Origin: Bacteroidota bacterium
GTDB lineage: Bacteria; Bacteroidota; Bacteroidia; Chitinophagales; Chitinophagaceae
Length of the DNA: 64,000 nt
Direction of reading: 5' to 3'
NCBI GenBank assembly: GCA_018266455.1
Contig: JAFEAJ010000026.1
Span: 79,935-143,934 of the forward strand
Positions 26,971 through 35,188 of this stretch are shown here, piece after piece (position 1 is the stretch's first letter; the number at the start of each line of letters is the position of its first letter). The notes beneath the pieces were generated by a model that was not told where the DNA came from, did no database searches, and worked only from the letters and a program-made list of their open reading frames with translations. The position numbers and the translations under genes were made by a program.

Positions 26971-28170
26971 TTATTGTATGTCGTACAACGTCGTGTTTTT
27001 ATCTTCCTGATAATTTGCAGGAAGTACAAAGGTGGAAGGCGGCATGTCTTTTTTTGTGATGGCGGAAAGCTGAAGTATTGAAAAACTGCCCTGCGATTTT
27101 GTAACAGACTTTACAAGAACACCGACGCAACCTGCATCTATAATTTGTTTAACAACCCTGGGCGCATGATTTTCAAAAATGATTGGTGATACGAATTGTG
27201 CTCCCGGCGCATCAGCGCTGTACCACTCATCATCTTGCTCATGCGATGTTTGCCCCAATGCTTTGAGGGTATAGCTTATTTTTATATGCATACAATTATA
27301 GCCGAACATTTTTTCTACCCCCACCTTTTGCACCACTGCATCGTATTCGTTTTTTCCCGCCTCGGTTCTGTACTGTTTAGCATATTTTTTATATTGCTCG
27401 TTCAGGTTGATGCTGTAGTTTTCGTTTATGCTTGCCAGTGAAGTAGCATGAACTTTCATATTTATGGCTGATGACTCCATGTATCCTTCTGTAAATACAT
27501 TCCATTGCGCCGGTTTGGTATTGATGTAAACATTTTTCCAAAGCCCGTCCTTTTTATTGTTAACACTGGTGCCACCGGAGTATTGCAGCATAATGACACT
27601 CCCATTTCCCGATACCGGCACGCTGAAATTATCGGGTTGTTCGGGGGTAAAAACGGCAGTGTAAGTTTTAGCCGGCCCTGCAGTACCATCTTCCTGCGCC
27701 TGCTGCATTCCTTTGACTACCTGCTTTAAAGGGTTGTCATCTTTCATTTGCCCAAGCTGAAGATTTAGTATTGACTTGGCTATGCCATCGCTCACGCTGC
27801 TATTTTTACTTCCCATCATGGATTGCATCTTCTTCATCATGCCATCCATGTTGTCTCCGCCGAAATTTTTCAACAGGCCCGAATCGCTTTTACCAAACAT
27901 AGAGGATAGGCCTTTCATTTGTGAAAGCATGCTATCAGTAGAATTATTTTGCTGAACTGTGGATGTGTCTCCGTTTTTTTCTGCTGTGCCCGGAACCTGC
28001 TGATTATTATTCTGTGTATCAGTTGATGAATTTGGAGCCGGAGCAGAATCATTGGGTGATGCTTGTACCGCAGTGCGCTCTTTAGCATTATTTGTTGAAC
28101 TGTTGCACGAACAGTTAAGCAAAACGAATGCAGATAAGAGAAATAGTGACGCTAATTTTAAATGTGCCAT
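26971..28170 (-). CDS. DUF4412-like lipoprotein, long form
   Basis: 399 residues from the ATG at 28170, which gives a clean lipoprotein signal (lipobox LLNCSC); an in-frame upstream start at 28236 adds 22 residues that do not belong. After a disordered Ser/Asn/Gln-rich stretch (residues about 25-90) comes a region with QSMMGSKN, then the DUF4412-like part: GYNCMHIKISYT, DDEWYSADAPGAQFVSP, VVKQIIDAGCVGVLVK and the ending MPPSTFVLPANYQED. It is the last gene of the apparent operon 30070-29465-28809-28202-26971 read on the minus strand. Confidence 0.8.
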   Translation of the reverse strand: MAHLKLASLFLLSAFVLLNCSCNSSTNNAKERTAVQASPNDSAPAPNSSTDTQNNNQQVPGTAEKNGDTSTVQQNNSTDSMLSQMKGLSSMFGKSDSGLLKNFGGDNMDGMMKKMQSMMGSKNSSVSDGIAKSILNLQLGQMKDDNPLKQVVKGMQQAQEDGTAGPAKTYTAVFTPEQPDNFSVPVSGNGSVIMLQYSGGTSVNNKKDGLWKNVYINTKPAQWNVFTEGYMESSAINMKVHATSLASINENYSINLNEQYKKYAKQYRTEAGKNEYDAVVQKVGVEKMFGYNCMHIKISYTLKALGQTSHEQDDEWYSADAPGAQFVSPIIFENHAPRVVKQIIDAGCVGVLVKSVTKSQGSFSILQLSAITKKDMPPSTFVLPANYQEDKNTTLYDIQ

Positions 28171-28201
28171 TAAGTTATTATAAAAAATAATTTTAACCGT
28201 T

Positions 28202-28780
28202 TTAATGCTCCACAAACGGCAAATTGAAACTGCCATCTGTAATCTCTACCGATGCACCGCCATCATTTTTATCTTCTATAAACTTTCCAGAAAATTTTCC
28301 GGAAACACGGGTCGCATCAATGTTGATAATGGTTACAGTTGCAGAAACAGCATAAAAGTTTCGGTATGTTTTTCCATCCATGTAAGTAGCGACTTTTTCT
28401 TTTTTATCTCCAAACCTTCCAAGGGAAGGCTTATAATTTGTTATGGAAGCGCTCCCGCTATTCGCTACCTGAAAATGAAATACGTTACTGCTATTAGTTG
28501 TTACTTTTATAATCACCATACCATTTGCAGCATCATTGCTCACTTCGTTTATGAACAGGTTGGCGTGTTGCACATAGTTTTTCGCAACAACCTGCTTTCC
28601 TTCTATGGTGTAGGAAAATATACCCTGATTGGCTGATAAGTTTTTATCCCCAGCATCGTCTGTTTTTATTGCAGCGCTATTATTGGAATCTGCAGGATTT
28701 TTATTATCCGGCGCTGAACCTGGCTGGCAGGAAAATAAAATGATTGCAGTGGCAAAAAATGCAATCCATTTGTAGGTCAT
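28202..28780 (-). CDS. Lipoprotein of a three-member tandem family (FSGKF family)
   Basis: 192 residues from the ATG at 28780, which puts the lipobox (ILFSC) near residue 18; the upstream start at 28858 would overlap the previous gene. The mature domain ends in the signature RVSGKFSGKFIEDKNDGGAS followed by VEITDGSFNLPF. The next two genes end the same way (SGTFSGKFL...VTDGKFDIPF and SGTFSGSVI...VTDGKFDLPI), so the three are tandem paralogues. Gaps of 20-75 bp fit an operon. I recognise no named domain. Confidence 0.75.
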   Translation of the reverse strand: MTYKWIAFFATAIILFSCQPGSAPDNKNPADSNNSAAIKTDDAGDKNLSANQGIFSYTIEGKQVVAKNYVQHANLFINEVSNDAANGMVIIKVTTNSSNVFHFQVANSGSASITNYKPSLGRFGDKKEKVATYMDGKTYRNFYAVSATVTIINIDATRVSGKFSGKFIEDKNDGGASVEITDGSFNLPFVEH

Positions 28781-28808
28781 AAAAATTAATTTCGCGTTGT
28801 TAAAAAAA

Positions 28809-29390
28809 TTATTCAGGTTTGATATTGCCGGTAGAAAAAGGGATATCAAATTTTCCATCTGTTACGGTCACTTCTTTTTTAGTGCCGTTAGGTGTGTCCA
28901 CGCCCAGGAGAAATTTCCCGGAAAAAGTACCCGTTATATTTTTATCATTTACTGAAATTATATTTACCGTAACACCTTCCGCACCATAGCGTGAGTTATC
29001 TCCGCCCTGGAAATTAAGCGTTATGTCAAAGGGCTGGTCGTCACGGTCTTTTTTCGTAAATGCACCTGTTTTATCAGGAATAGAAAACCTGAAAGAATAA
29101 GCCACATTTCCTTTTTTGTCAGAATACAGAAAAAATAATAATCGCTTTCCTGAATTATCTGCAGTGGGATAAATGAACGCCGTGTTTTGCAATTGCAAGT
29201 CGTCAATAGCGCCTCCGCTTATGGCCTCCCCGTCTATCGTTGCAGAGAAACTACCATGAGTTGGGGAGCTCTTAGAAGACGCTGATTCACTGTTGCCAGA
29301 ATTGGCGGAAGCATTGCTGCTATTACTGTTGCAGGAGGAAAATAAAAAAGCTGTCAGCACAATTGTTGAGAAATATTTTACTCTTTTCAT
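28809..29390 (-). CDS. Lipoprotein, second member of the FSGKF tandem family
   Basis: 193 residues from the ATG at 29390 (MKRVKYFSTIVLTAFLFSSC), preferred to an upstream start at 29435 because the signal peptide begins at this Met. The lipobox is FLFSSC20, followed by a Ser/Asn linker. The core holds a FTKKDRDDQPFDITLNFQGG segment and an ending NITGTFSGKFLLG and VTVTDGKFDIPF that match the neighbours on both sides. Probably a globular beta protein anchored by lipid. The pattern NSNSSNASANSG is a typical surface-lipoprotein spacer. Confidence 0.75.
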   Translation of the reverse strand: MKRVKYFSTIVLTAFLFSSCNSNSSNASANSGNSESASSKSSPTHGSFSATIDGEAISGGAIDDLQLQNTAFIYPTADNSGKRLLFFLYSDKKGNVAYSFRFSIPDKTGAFTKKDRDDQPFDITLNFQGGDNSRYGAEGVTVNIISVNDKNITGTFSGKFLLGVDTPNGTKKEVTVTDGKFDIPFSTGNIKPE

Positions 29391-29464
29391 GTGTATGTTT
29401 TTTTTATTTGTTAACGATAGGCTCCGTGAGGGCACGAACCACAGCAGTGAATAGTTTCCGCCGC

Positions 29465-30043
29465 CTAATGGCTTCCTAATTTAAAAATCGGCAAATCAAA
29501 TTTTCCATCTGTTACCGGCAATATGCTGCTACCATCTTCCCCGATTACACTTCCTGAAAACGTGCCGGATACTCTTTTATCGGATAGATTTTCTACATTG
29601 ATGGTAATACTGTTTACATGCGGGTCTATCTTAGTATCACTTCCATGATTGGGCCCCCCGGTATAGGTACACATATAAGCAGTGTCGTTTACTTTGTCGT
29701 TTTCTTTTGTAAAAGTGCTGCTCCCTGTTTTATTGGGAATGCCAAATAGGAAAGACGATACGCTGCCATCTTCTGCGCTTGCATTGGTTAATACAAGCGA
29801 TAAAACTCCGCCATCATCGGTATTTAAGTTCGCCTTAAACCCATCCATCAGCGTACCCTTTTCATCTACTTTTTTTCCAGCCACTGTGAAAGTATAGCTG
29901 CCTTCATCGCCTGTGGCGATACTTGTATTGGCGGCAGGGACGGTGGATTCATTTTGTGTGGAAGAATTACTGCTATTGCTGTTGCAGGAAGTAAATGAAA
30001 TGACTGCTAAAATAATTGCTGGAAAAAAGTTTACTGCTTTCAT
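29465..30043 (-). CDS. Lipoprotein, third member of the FSGKF tandem family
   Basis: 192 residues. The signal and lipobox are MKAVNFFPAIILAVISFTSC20, then a Ser/Asn spacer. The mature domain (about 45-185) starts GSYTFTVAGKKVDEKGTLMDG, similar to the FSATIDGEAISGG and FSYTIEGKQV starts of the two paralogues downstream, and ends RVSGTFSGSVIGEDG then VTDGKFDLPI. It is 26 bp downstream of the gene at 30070, so likely in the same transcript. Confidence 0.75.
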   Translation of the reverse strand: MKAVNFFPAIILAVISFTSCNSNSSNSSTQNESTVPAANTSIATGDEGSYTFTVAGKKVDEKGTLMDGFKANLNTDDGGVLSLVLTNASAEDGSVSSFLFGIPNKTGSSTFTKENDKVNDTAYMCTYTGGPNHGSDTKIDPHVNSITINVENLSDKRVSGTFSGSVIGEDGSSILPVTDGKFDLPIFKLGSH

Positions 30044-30069
30044 TTGTATTTTTTTTGATGGTTATTGTT

Positions 30070-31152
30070 TTATTGATGCTGCCCGCTTTGCCCGGCCTTC
30101 ATCAAATTGCCAAACATCAAATTGTTTTTAGATTCGGTGTAACCGTTTGGTATTTTAAACAGCGATGCCGGAAATGATTGTTTCTCAGCTTTGGTCAACT
30201 GAATCGTCATTGAATATTGTTTATTATCACCGCTTTCCATCTTTACTAAAAAACCACCACAGCCTGCATCAGTCAAGGCTTTCATCATTCCCGGAGTTAT
30301 GTTTTGTTGCAGAGTTGCTCTTTTGATGAGATCATAGCCGGGCACATCGGTGCTTGTCCAGATATCCTCAGTAGAAGTAGATTTAAACATTCCGGAGCCT
30401 GCAGTTGAAATTAATTTTGCATGAGTGCAGTTGTAGCCGTTTACTGTTTCATTATCTAATTTTGTAACCTGATATTTTTCACGCACATTATTTATGAGCG
30501 CTGTATCTATCACATTCAGTGAATATTCTTTTTGTTTATCATCCAAAATAATGCTGTAATGAGGTCGCTTCATTCTTCCGATAACTATTAATACGCTTCC
30601 ATTTTTTGCGCCCATCATAGCAGCCAAATTCATTTCTGAACGGCCTTCTCCATTAATATTTAAGTACATTTTTGAAGTACTATTTACGGTGCCACGTTCC
30701 TTTGTGTGGCTTTCAATTGAATATTCATAATATATTCCGCTTCCGCCTTTTGCAGTTGTGTAAGTATTGATAGCCGCCACAGAATCTGCCGCAGACACCC
30801 CGCCACCACCTATAATATTGCCCAGGCTTTTGGCAATTAAATCGCTCATGCTTGTGTCATTGGGATTGTCTTGTGCAGCTTTGGCAAAGCCGCCCAGCAC
30901 ACGGTCCTGATCTGATCTTCCTGAGCTATTAGACGCGTTGGCCCCGTTGTTGCTGCTTTTAGTTGTGGGATCTGCCTTGTCAATTGCTTTATTCGTGGTA
31001 TTTGCTGCAACATTATTGGCACGATTTTGTGCCGTGTTCTTAACAGTATTTAAAATGTCTTTTAAGAATTGGGCCTGCAAGGAATTGCAAAGGAGCAAAG
31101 AAAGCAATACAAAAGAAAAGTGGCTGTGTATTTTGGCCTGTATGTATTTCAT
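30070..31152 (-). CDS. Exported DUF4412-like protein, first gene of the LytTR-linked operon
   Basis: 360 residues. The signal peptide ends in LQAQ at residue 28, so it is secreted rather than lipid-anchored. Residues about 35-95 are Asn/Ala/Ser-rich. The DUF4412-like part has GEGRSEMNLAAMMGAKNGS (about 193-211), NGYNCTHAKLIST, EDIWTSTDVPGYD, LTDAGCGGFLVKMES and the ending FPASLFKIPNGYTES. A LytTR-type repeat (31222-31251) lies 70 bp upstream. Five same-strand genes follow with small gaps. Confidence 0.8.
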   Translation of the reverse strand: MKYIQAKIHSHFSFVLLSLLLCNSLQAQFLKDILNTVKNTAQNRANNVAANTTNKAIDKADPTTKSSNNGANASNSSGRSDQDRVLGGFAKAAQDNPNDTSMSDLIAKSLGNIIGGGGVSAADSVAAINTYTTAKGGSGIYYEYSIESHTKERGTVNSTSKMYLNINGEGRSEMNLAAMMGAKNGSVLIVIGRMKRPHYSIILDDKQKEYSLNVIDTALINNVREKYQVTKLDNETVNGYNCTHAKLISTAGSGMFKSTSTEDIWTSTDVPGYDLIKRATLQQNITPGMMKALTDAGCGGFLVKMESGDNKQYSMTIQLTKAEKQSFPASLFKIPNGYTESKNNLMFGNLMKAGQSGQHQ

Positions 31153-31221
31153 GATTAGATGTTTTAGAATAAATAAATCATCCTAAAATAGAATTTTACC
31201 ATAGCCCGAATGAAAATTAGC

Positions 31222-31251
31222 CGACGAACGTGCCTTTAAAATCGTTGAACA
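31222..31251 (-). promoter_or_regulatory. LytTR-type direct repeat upstream of the lipoprotein operon
   Basis: cgacgaacg (31222-31230) and cgttgaaca (31243-31251) are 21 bp apart. On the minus strand, in the GTT-core register, the proximal half reads CACGTTCGT (8 of 9 matches to the LytTR pattern) and the distal half ATTGTTCAA (weaker). A TATTTTAG box between this site and the ATG at 31152 could be the -7 element. The remaining bases up to 31469 hold nothing I recognise. Confidence 0.75.
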
Positions 31252-31469
31252 ATCCGGGAGATAGTTATTTAAGGTAAGATTAAGGCCTTTGTTGACTTTT
31301 TGCTGATGATGTGAAACAATCATTGCACCTAATATCAAATGGGAAATTTATTGTTTTAATGGCCTGAGGTTTTTATAAATCATTTTATTGAATGCCATAT
31401 AAAGCAGTGTTTTTATCTTCCCCTGAAATTTTAAGAAAGATCGATGTTGAAAATTAGGGTGCATACCTG

Positions 31470-31979
31470 TCAAGAATGAGGCGGCGTTGTATTGCTGTCT
31501 TTTCCTTTGTCTGCAATTGCCTTGTCCACATCATTTTTTAGTGAGCGCAAGGAATCTTTGAGGTTGTTTTCTGCCGAGCGAAACCTGTAAGCCCCATAAG
31601 TGATGAGGACAGCCCCCACAATCGCAGCCCATATCCCGAAACTAAGCCCTACACTACCGAACACACTGCTTTCTGCACTGCTTGCGCCACTCATTGCCGA
31701 TTCCCACCGGATGATGAGGTAGCCGATAATACAGATATTTACTGCGCCGGCACCCAATACCGGTAGCCACATTTTTGGAGGGATATTGGCTTTCTGGTCG
31801 CCTGCTAATGCAAGAAGGCCGGCTGCTATAAAAAGAACGAACGCCAGCACGCCAATACCGTTCATGCCGTTTATTGAGCCCAATCCATAACTGAACCAGG
31901 GAAGGAAACAAGCGATTAATCCCAATGCAGCACCGATAATAATAACCTTGCGCTGTTTGTGCAATTGTTGAAAGTTCAT
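31470..31979 (-). CDS. Small four-helix membrane protein
   Basis: 169 residues from the ATG at 31979 (MNFQQLHKQRK), chosen over 32018 because the duplicated fragment at 26037 conserves exactly this start. Four hydrophobic segments lie at about 12-30, 40-60, 73-90 and 110-130 (VIIIGAALGLIACFLPW; GIGVLAFVLFIAAGLLAL; WLPVLGAGAVNICIIGYLI; GIWAAIVGAVLITYGAY), followed by a charged tail. The family is unknown to me. It has its own LytTR-type repeat 94 bp upstream, so it is probably co-regulated with the lipoprotein operon. Confidence 0.75.
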   Translation of the reverse strand: MNFQQLHKQRKVIIIGAALGLIACFLPWFSYGLGSINGMNGIGVLAFVLFIAAGLLALAGDQKANIPPKMWLPVLGAGAVNICIIGYLIIRWESAMSGASSAESSVFGSVGLSFGIWAAIVGAVLITYGAYRFRSAENNLKDSLRSLKNDVDKAIADKGKDSNTTPPHS

Positions 31980-32072
31980 AATTGTTGTTTTAAATGTTAA
32001 GAAAACTTTTTTCAGCAATCTTAAAAACCCGGCTTAAAAGTACGTTTGCTGCAAGCCATCTTTTAAAATGAC

Positions 32073-32102
32073 CGACGAACAGTTATTAAAAGTCGTCAAA
32101 CG
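32073..32102 (-). promoter_or_regulatory. LytTR-type direct repeat upstream of the four-helix protein gene
   Basis: cgacgaaca (32073-32081) and cgtcaaacg (32094-32102), 21 bp apart. On the minus strand, in the GTT-core register, the halves are ACTGTTCGT and AACGTTTGA, each 8 of 9 positions of the LytTR pattern. The segment between it and the gene contains the same gcttgcagcaaacgtac block as the site at 26929, so these two promoters probably share an origin. Confidence 0.75.
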
Positions 32103-32166
32103 TTTTTGCTGAAAATGTTTTTAAAGAACCAATACAGAAGTCATTTCTATCGGCAAAGAGCATACT

Positions 32167-32328
32167 TTATTCAGCCTGTTTGAACTCAACCCTGAAAGCC
32201 AGGATTCTTACGTTGCTGAGATTTTTGATCCGATGTGGGCCTTCAGGTTTCATAAAATGTGCATTGGGGCTTTTTTTCTCCGCAGTCTCAACTCCGGGCT
32301 TGGTGTGTTGGCTGGACTCTGCGATCAT
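32167..32328 (-). CDS. Possible 53-codon peptide, second of a two-ORF unit
   Basis: The ATG overlaps the stop of the preceding ORF by the four bases ATGA, a common arrangement for coupled translation. The peptide is basic and polar (HTKPGVETAEKKSPNAHF, VRILAFRVEFKQAE) without a signal or membrane segment. No family is recognised. The opposite strand is also open here, so coding status is uncertain; a broken gene is equally possible. Confidence 0.25.
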   Translation of the reverse strand: MIAESSQHTKPGVETAEKKSPNAHFMKPEGPHRIKNLSNVRILAFRVEFKQAE

Positions 32329-32507
32329 ATCATCATCTTTCCTCTGTCAAATCTATCTTTTGCACTTGCCGCAGGGTCACCCGCCAGCGCACAAGCTAAG
32401 CACAGGCAGACTCTGCGAAGAACGAAGCTGTGTTTAGAAGAATTGAATGCAAATATTATTACTGAACTTAACACGAAAAGCAGTGCTGGTTTAAGCTGTG
32501 GTTGCAT
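32325..32507 (-). CDS. Possible 60-codon exported peptide under a LytTR-type site
   Basis: MQPQLKPALLFVLSSVIIFAF at the start looks like a signal or membrane segment. The rest is short and rich in Cys, Arg and Ala. It begins 51 bp downstream of the LytTR-type repeat at 32558-32587 and is followed by an ORF overlapping by four bases. This could be a true small-protein pair or the remains of a gene whose 3' part was replaced. It fills much of the 739-bp gap between 31980 and 32718. Confidence 0.3.
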   Translation of the reverse strand: MQPQLKPALLFVLSSVIIFAFNSSKHSFVLRRVCLCLACALAGDPAASAKDRFDRGKMMI

Positions 32508-32557
32508 AAATGTTTTCTGTTACACTAATTTTTTTAAAAGGACAGAGAAATATTAAG

Positions 32558-32587
32558 CGACGAACTTATCTTTTAAATCGGCAAACA
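32558..32587 (-). promoter_or_regulatory. LytTR-type direct repeat, fourth copy
   Basis: cgacgaact (32558-32566) and cggcaaaca (32579-32587), 21 bp apart. On the minus strand, in the GTT-core register, the proximal half TAAGTTCGT matches all nine positions of the LytTR pattern and the distal half ACTGTTTGC matches seven. It points toward the small ORF at 32507. It could also act on the divergent deacetylase gene at 32719, about 130 bp away. Confidence 0.7.
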
Positions 32588-32718
32588 GTCCAGGAGGATG
32601 CGGTTTAAAAAAAAATGCAGAGTTGTGGAAATTCTCTGCAAATACTTAATTTTATATTGAGCGCAGCACTTGCCTTGTAAAGGAAGGCCCATTCAAAACA
32701 TTTATTCAAAACACTGTT

Positions 32719-33729
32719 ATGCCATTGAGAAAGTTCTCCGTTTTAATTTTATTTTTTCTTTCCACTTCTGTTCTTTTTGCACAAAACGATACAGGGACAT
32801 ATGCAGAGAAGCTGGGCTACTCCAAAGGGTCAAGAGTGCTGATTTTGCATGTAGATGATATGGGCATGAGCTTTGATTCCAATAATGGAGGAGAGGAAGC
32901 ATTGACCAAAGGGGCATCCACCAGTTGCAGCGTAATGATGCCATGCCCCTGGGTGCCTGGTTTTATACACTGGCTGAAAGAGCATCCGCAGGTCGATGCC
33001 GGGTTGCACCTTACGCTAACGAGCGAATGGAAAGATTATCGTTGGGGGCCGTTGGCCGGGAAACAAAATGTGCCGGGGCTAGTGGATAGCGAAGGGGCAA
33101 TGTGGCATACTGTTGAGGAAGTGGCGGCGCACGCAAGCCCCGATGAAATCGAAAAAGAGATCAGGGCGCAGTTGGCCAGGGCCGAGGCCATGGGCTTTGT
33201 TCCAACACATTTAGATACGCACATGGGCACCGTTTATGCAACGCCTGCTTTTATTGAAAGGTATATCAAAGTGGGGATGGAGAAACACATTCCGATCATG
33301 CTGCCGGCAGGCCACGATATGCTGATCAGCCAGCAAATGCATTTGCCAGATGCCATGGTGCAGCAATTGCGGGATCTTGGAAAAAAAGTATGGGATGCCG
33401 GTTTGCCCGTGCTCGACGACCTGCATAACACCAGTTATGACTGGGAAATTCCCGATGAAATAAAAAATGACGAAAAAAAACTGCAACAATACAAAACCCA
33501 AAAATATATTGAGGCATTAAAGACATTAAAGCCGGGCCTCACGATGATGATCATGCACTGCACGGCCCCGACCGAAGTGTTTCAGTATATATCCGGATCA
33601 GGCCCTACACGCAAAGGCGATATGCTTGCCATGATTGACCCTCAATTCAAAAAAGCTTTGCAAGCAGAAGGAATAATTTTAACGACGTGGCGAGAAGTGA
33701 AGGAAAGGAGAGAAAAACTGCATTATTAA
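32719..33729 (+). CDS. Exported YdjC/ChbG-family carbohydrate deacetylase
   Basis: 336 residues. The signal peptide ends VLFAQ (22). The metal-binding motif is LILHVDDMGMS (about 40-50, with the Asp pair), followed by the conserved VDAGLHLTLTSEW and THLDTHMGTVY blocks carrying the His ligands, as in YdjC-type deacetylases acting on chitooligosaccharides or related N-acetyl sugars. The family is usually cytosolic in enterobacteria; here export suggests work on periplasmic or surface glycans. It is monocistronic by spacing, with rpiA starting about 140 bp downstream. Confidence 0.85.
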   Translation: MPLRKFSVLILFFLSTSVLFAQNDTGTYAEKLGYSKGSRVLILHVDDMGMSFDSNNGGEEALTKGASTSCSVMMPCPWVPGFIHWLKEHPQVDAGLHLTLTSEWKDYRWGPLAGKQNVPGLVDSEGAMWHTVEEVAAHASPDEIEKEIRAQLARAEAMGFVPTHLDTHMGTVYATPAFIERYIKVGMEKHIPIMLPAGHDMLISQQMHLPDAMVQQLRDLGKKVWDAGLPVLDDLHNTSYDWEIPDEIKNDEKKLQQYKTQKYIEALKTLKPGLTMMIMHCTAPTEVFQYISGSGPTRKGDMLAMIDPQFKKALQAEGIILTTWREVKERREKLHY

Positions 33730-33871
33730 TAAGCTTTGGAAAAGCGGCTTAGCCCCGAGATGTTGCCTGGAATAAGGTTCCATATTGTTGTGTGGCAACC
33801 CTTATGTTTATTATTGGGTTGTAATTTCAGTCAGAAAAAATTTCGGCATTACCTGTTCAAAATTATTTGTT

Positions 33872-34558
33872 ATGGATCCCAAACGGCTTGCAGCATCAAA
33901 AGCAGTTGAATACATTAAAAGTGGTATGACGGTAGGGCTCGGCACAGGATCAACAGCTTACTGGGCCATTGAAATGATAGGGGAAAAGGTTAAAAGCAAA
34001 GAACTGCAGGTAAAGGCCATCGCAACATCAAAGCGATCGGAAGAACAGGCAAGGGACCTCGGCATCCCGATTGTTCCGTTTGCAGGCATTGGCCAAATTG
34101 ATATAACCATTGATGGCGCTGATGAAGCAGATGAAAAATTAAATCTTATAAAAGGCGGAGGCGGCGCTTTGTTCAGGGAAAAAATTGTTGCATCGAATAG
34201 CTTGCAACTGATAATAATTGTTGATGAAAGCAAGCTGGTTAAGCATCTCGGAAAATTTCCTTTGCCTGTTGAAGTAGTGCCATTTGGCTGGGAAAAGGTT
34301 TTTGAGAAATTAGGTTCACTTGGCTGTTTGCCAAACCTGAGACAGGATAAAGACAAGCCATACCTTACTGATAACAGCAATTACATTATAGACTGTGCAT
34401 TTGGTGAAATATATGCTCCTGCTGTATTGCATAATAAAATAAACTCCATTGTAGGCGTTGTGGAAAACGGCTTATTTGTTGGCATGGCAAAAGTAGTGAT
34501 CGCTGGTTTTGAGAACGGGGAAGTAAAAATTTTCTCTGCTAATCCGGCCCCTGGCTAA
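33872..34558 (+). CDS. rpiA: Ribose-5-phosphate isomerase A
   Basis: 228 residues from the ATG at 33872; the upstream in-frame start at 33785 adds residues that do not fit the family. The motif GLGTGSTAYWAIEMI is the phosphate-binding loop, DGADEADEKLNLIKGGGGALFREKIVA holds the catalytic Asp and Glu, and VDESKLVKHLGKFPLPVEVVPFGW is the conserved active-site region. The enzyme interconverts ribose-5-phosphate and ribulose-5-phosphate in the pentose phosphate pathway. Confidence 0.95.
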   Translation: MDPKRLAASKAVEYIKSGMTVGLGTGSTAYWAIEMIGEKVKSKELQVKAIATSKRSEEQARDLGIPIVPFAGIGQIDITIDGADEADEKLNLIKGGGGALFREKIVASNSLQLIIIVDESKLVKHLGKFPLPVEVVPFGWEKVFEKLGSLGCLPNLRQDKDKPYLTDNSNYIIDCAFGEIYAPAVLHNKINSIVGVVENGLFVGMAKVVIAGFENGEVKIFSANPAPG

Positions 34559-34719
34559 AACGAAATTACCTTGTTGGCTTCAATGCCTGGGAACAATGCA
34601 GCACAAACCAATTACAAGTGATGAATAAATAAATGCGAAAGAAAAATAAGAAGGAAATAACCAAACGAACAACTATTCTGTAAATTCACAGGATAACGTT
34701 GTGCAAAAAATATATAGAA

Positions 34720-34992
34720 ATGAACAGGATATTGGTTTTAATTACACTTTCAGAGAATGGAATAGTATCGATTAAATCGAACCCGGAGCTGCCGAAAAAA
34801 GAAATGGAATTTGTAATCCGGTGGAAAGAAGAAAACATCTTGGAAAGTTTCTTCATTTCAGTTTCTAAAAAAGAGGCTGTTTTGATTTTCAAAGACATAG
34901 ACGAACCCGGGACAAAGGAGCTTATAGGAGCATTGCCATACTTCCCCTATATGGCTAAAATTGAGTATCACAATTTGAATAAACAATTTTAG
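34720..34992 (+). CDS. Small YCII-like alpha/beta protein
   Basis: 90 residues from the ATG at 34720. It looks like a dimeric alpha+beta (ferredoxin-like) barrel: MNRILVLITLSENG, VIRWKEENILESFFIS, AVLIFKDIDEPGTKELIGALPYFPYMAKIEYHNL. These small proteins include YCII and muconolactone-isomerase-like members. The usual catalytic residues cannot be pointed out, so no reaction is assigned. It stands alone between rpiA and the gamma-glutamyltransferase gene. Confidence 0.6.
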   Translation: MNRILVLITLSENGIVSIKSNPELPKKEMEFVIRWKEENILESFFISVSKKEAVLIFKDIDEPGTKELIGALPYFPYMAKIEYHNLNKQF

Positions 34993-35188
34993 AAGCAATC
35001 CCCCATAATGGGTGCTTTTCAACTGCCTCCAGGTTTGCATCTTCGATTGCTCGGCTACACAATTGATGAGTGGAATGCGGCAGATGGGTGTTTTGCATGG
35101 GCAGGCCCGCATCATAAAAAACCGATTTCAAGGCCTGGAGGTTTCGGTTTCTTTTAAGCCTTAACTTTAGCGCACAAAACTTCTGCAC

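Noticed and set aside
32233..32556. Plus-strand ORF of 107 codons in the gap before the deacetylase gene
   Set aside because: It overlaps the minus-strand small ORFs and the LytTR-type site, and has no recognisable motif; coding on this strand cannot be supported.
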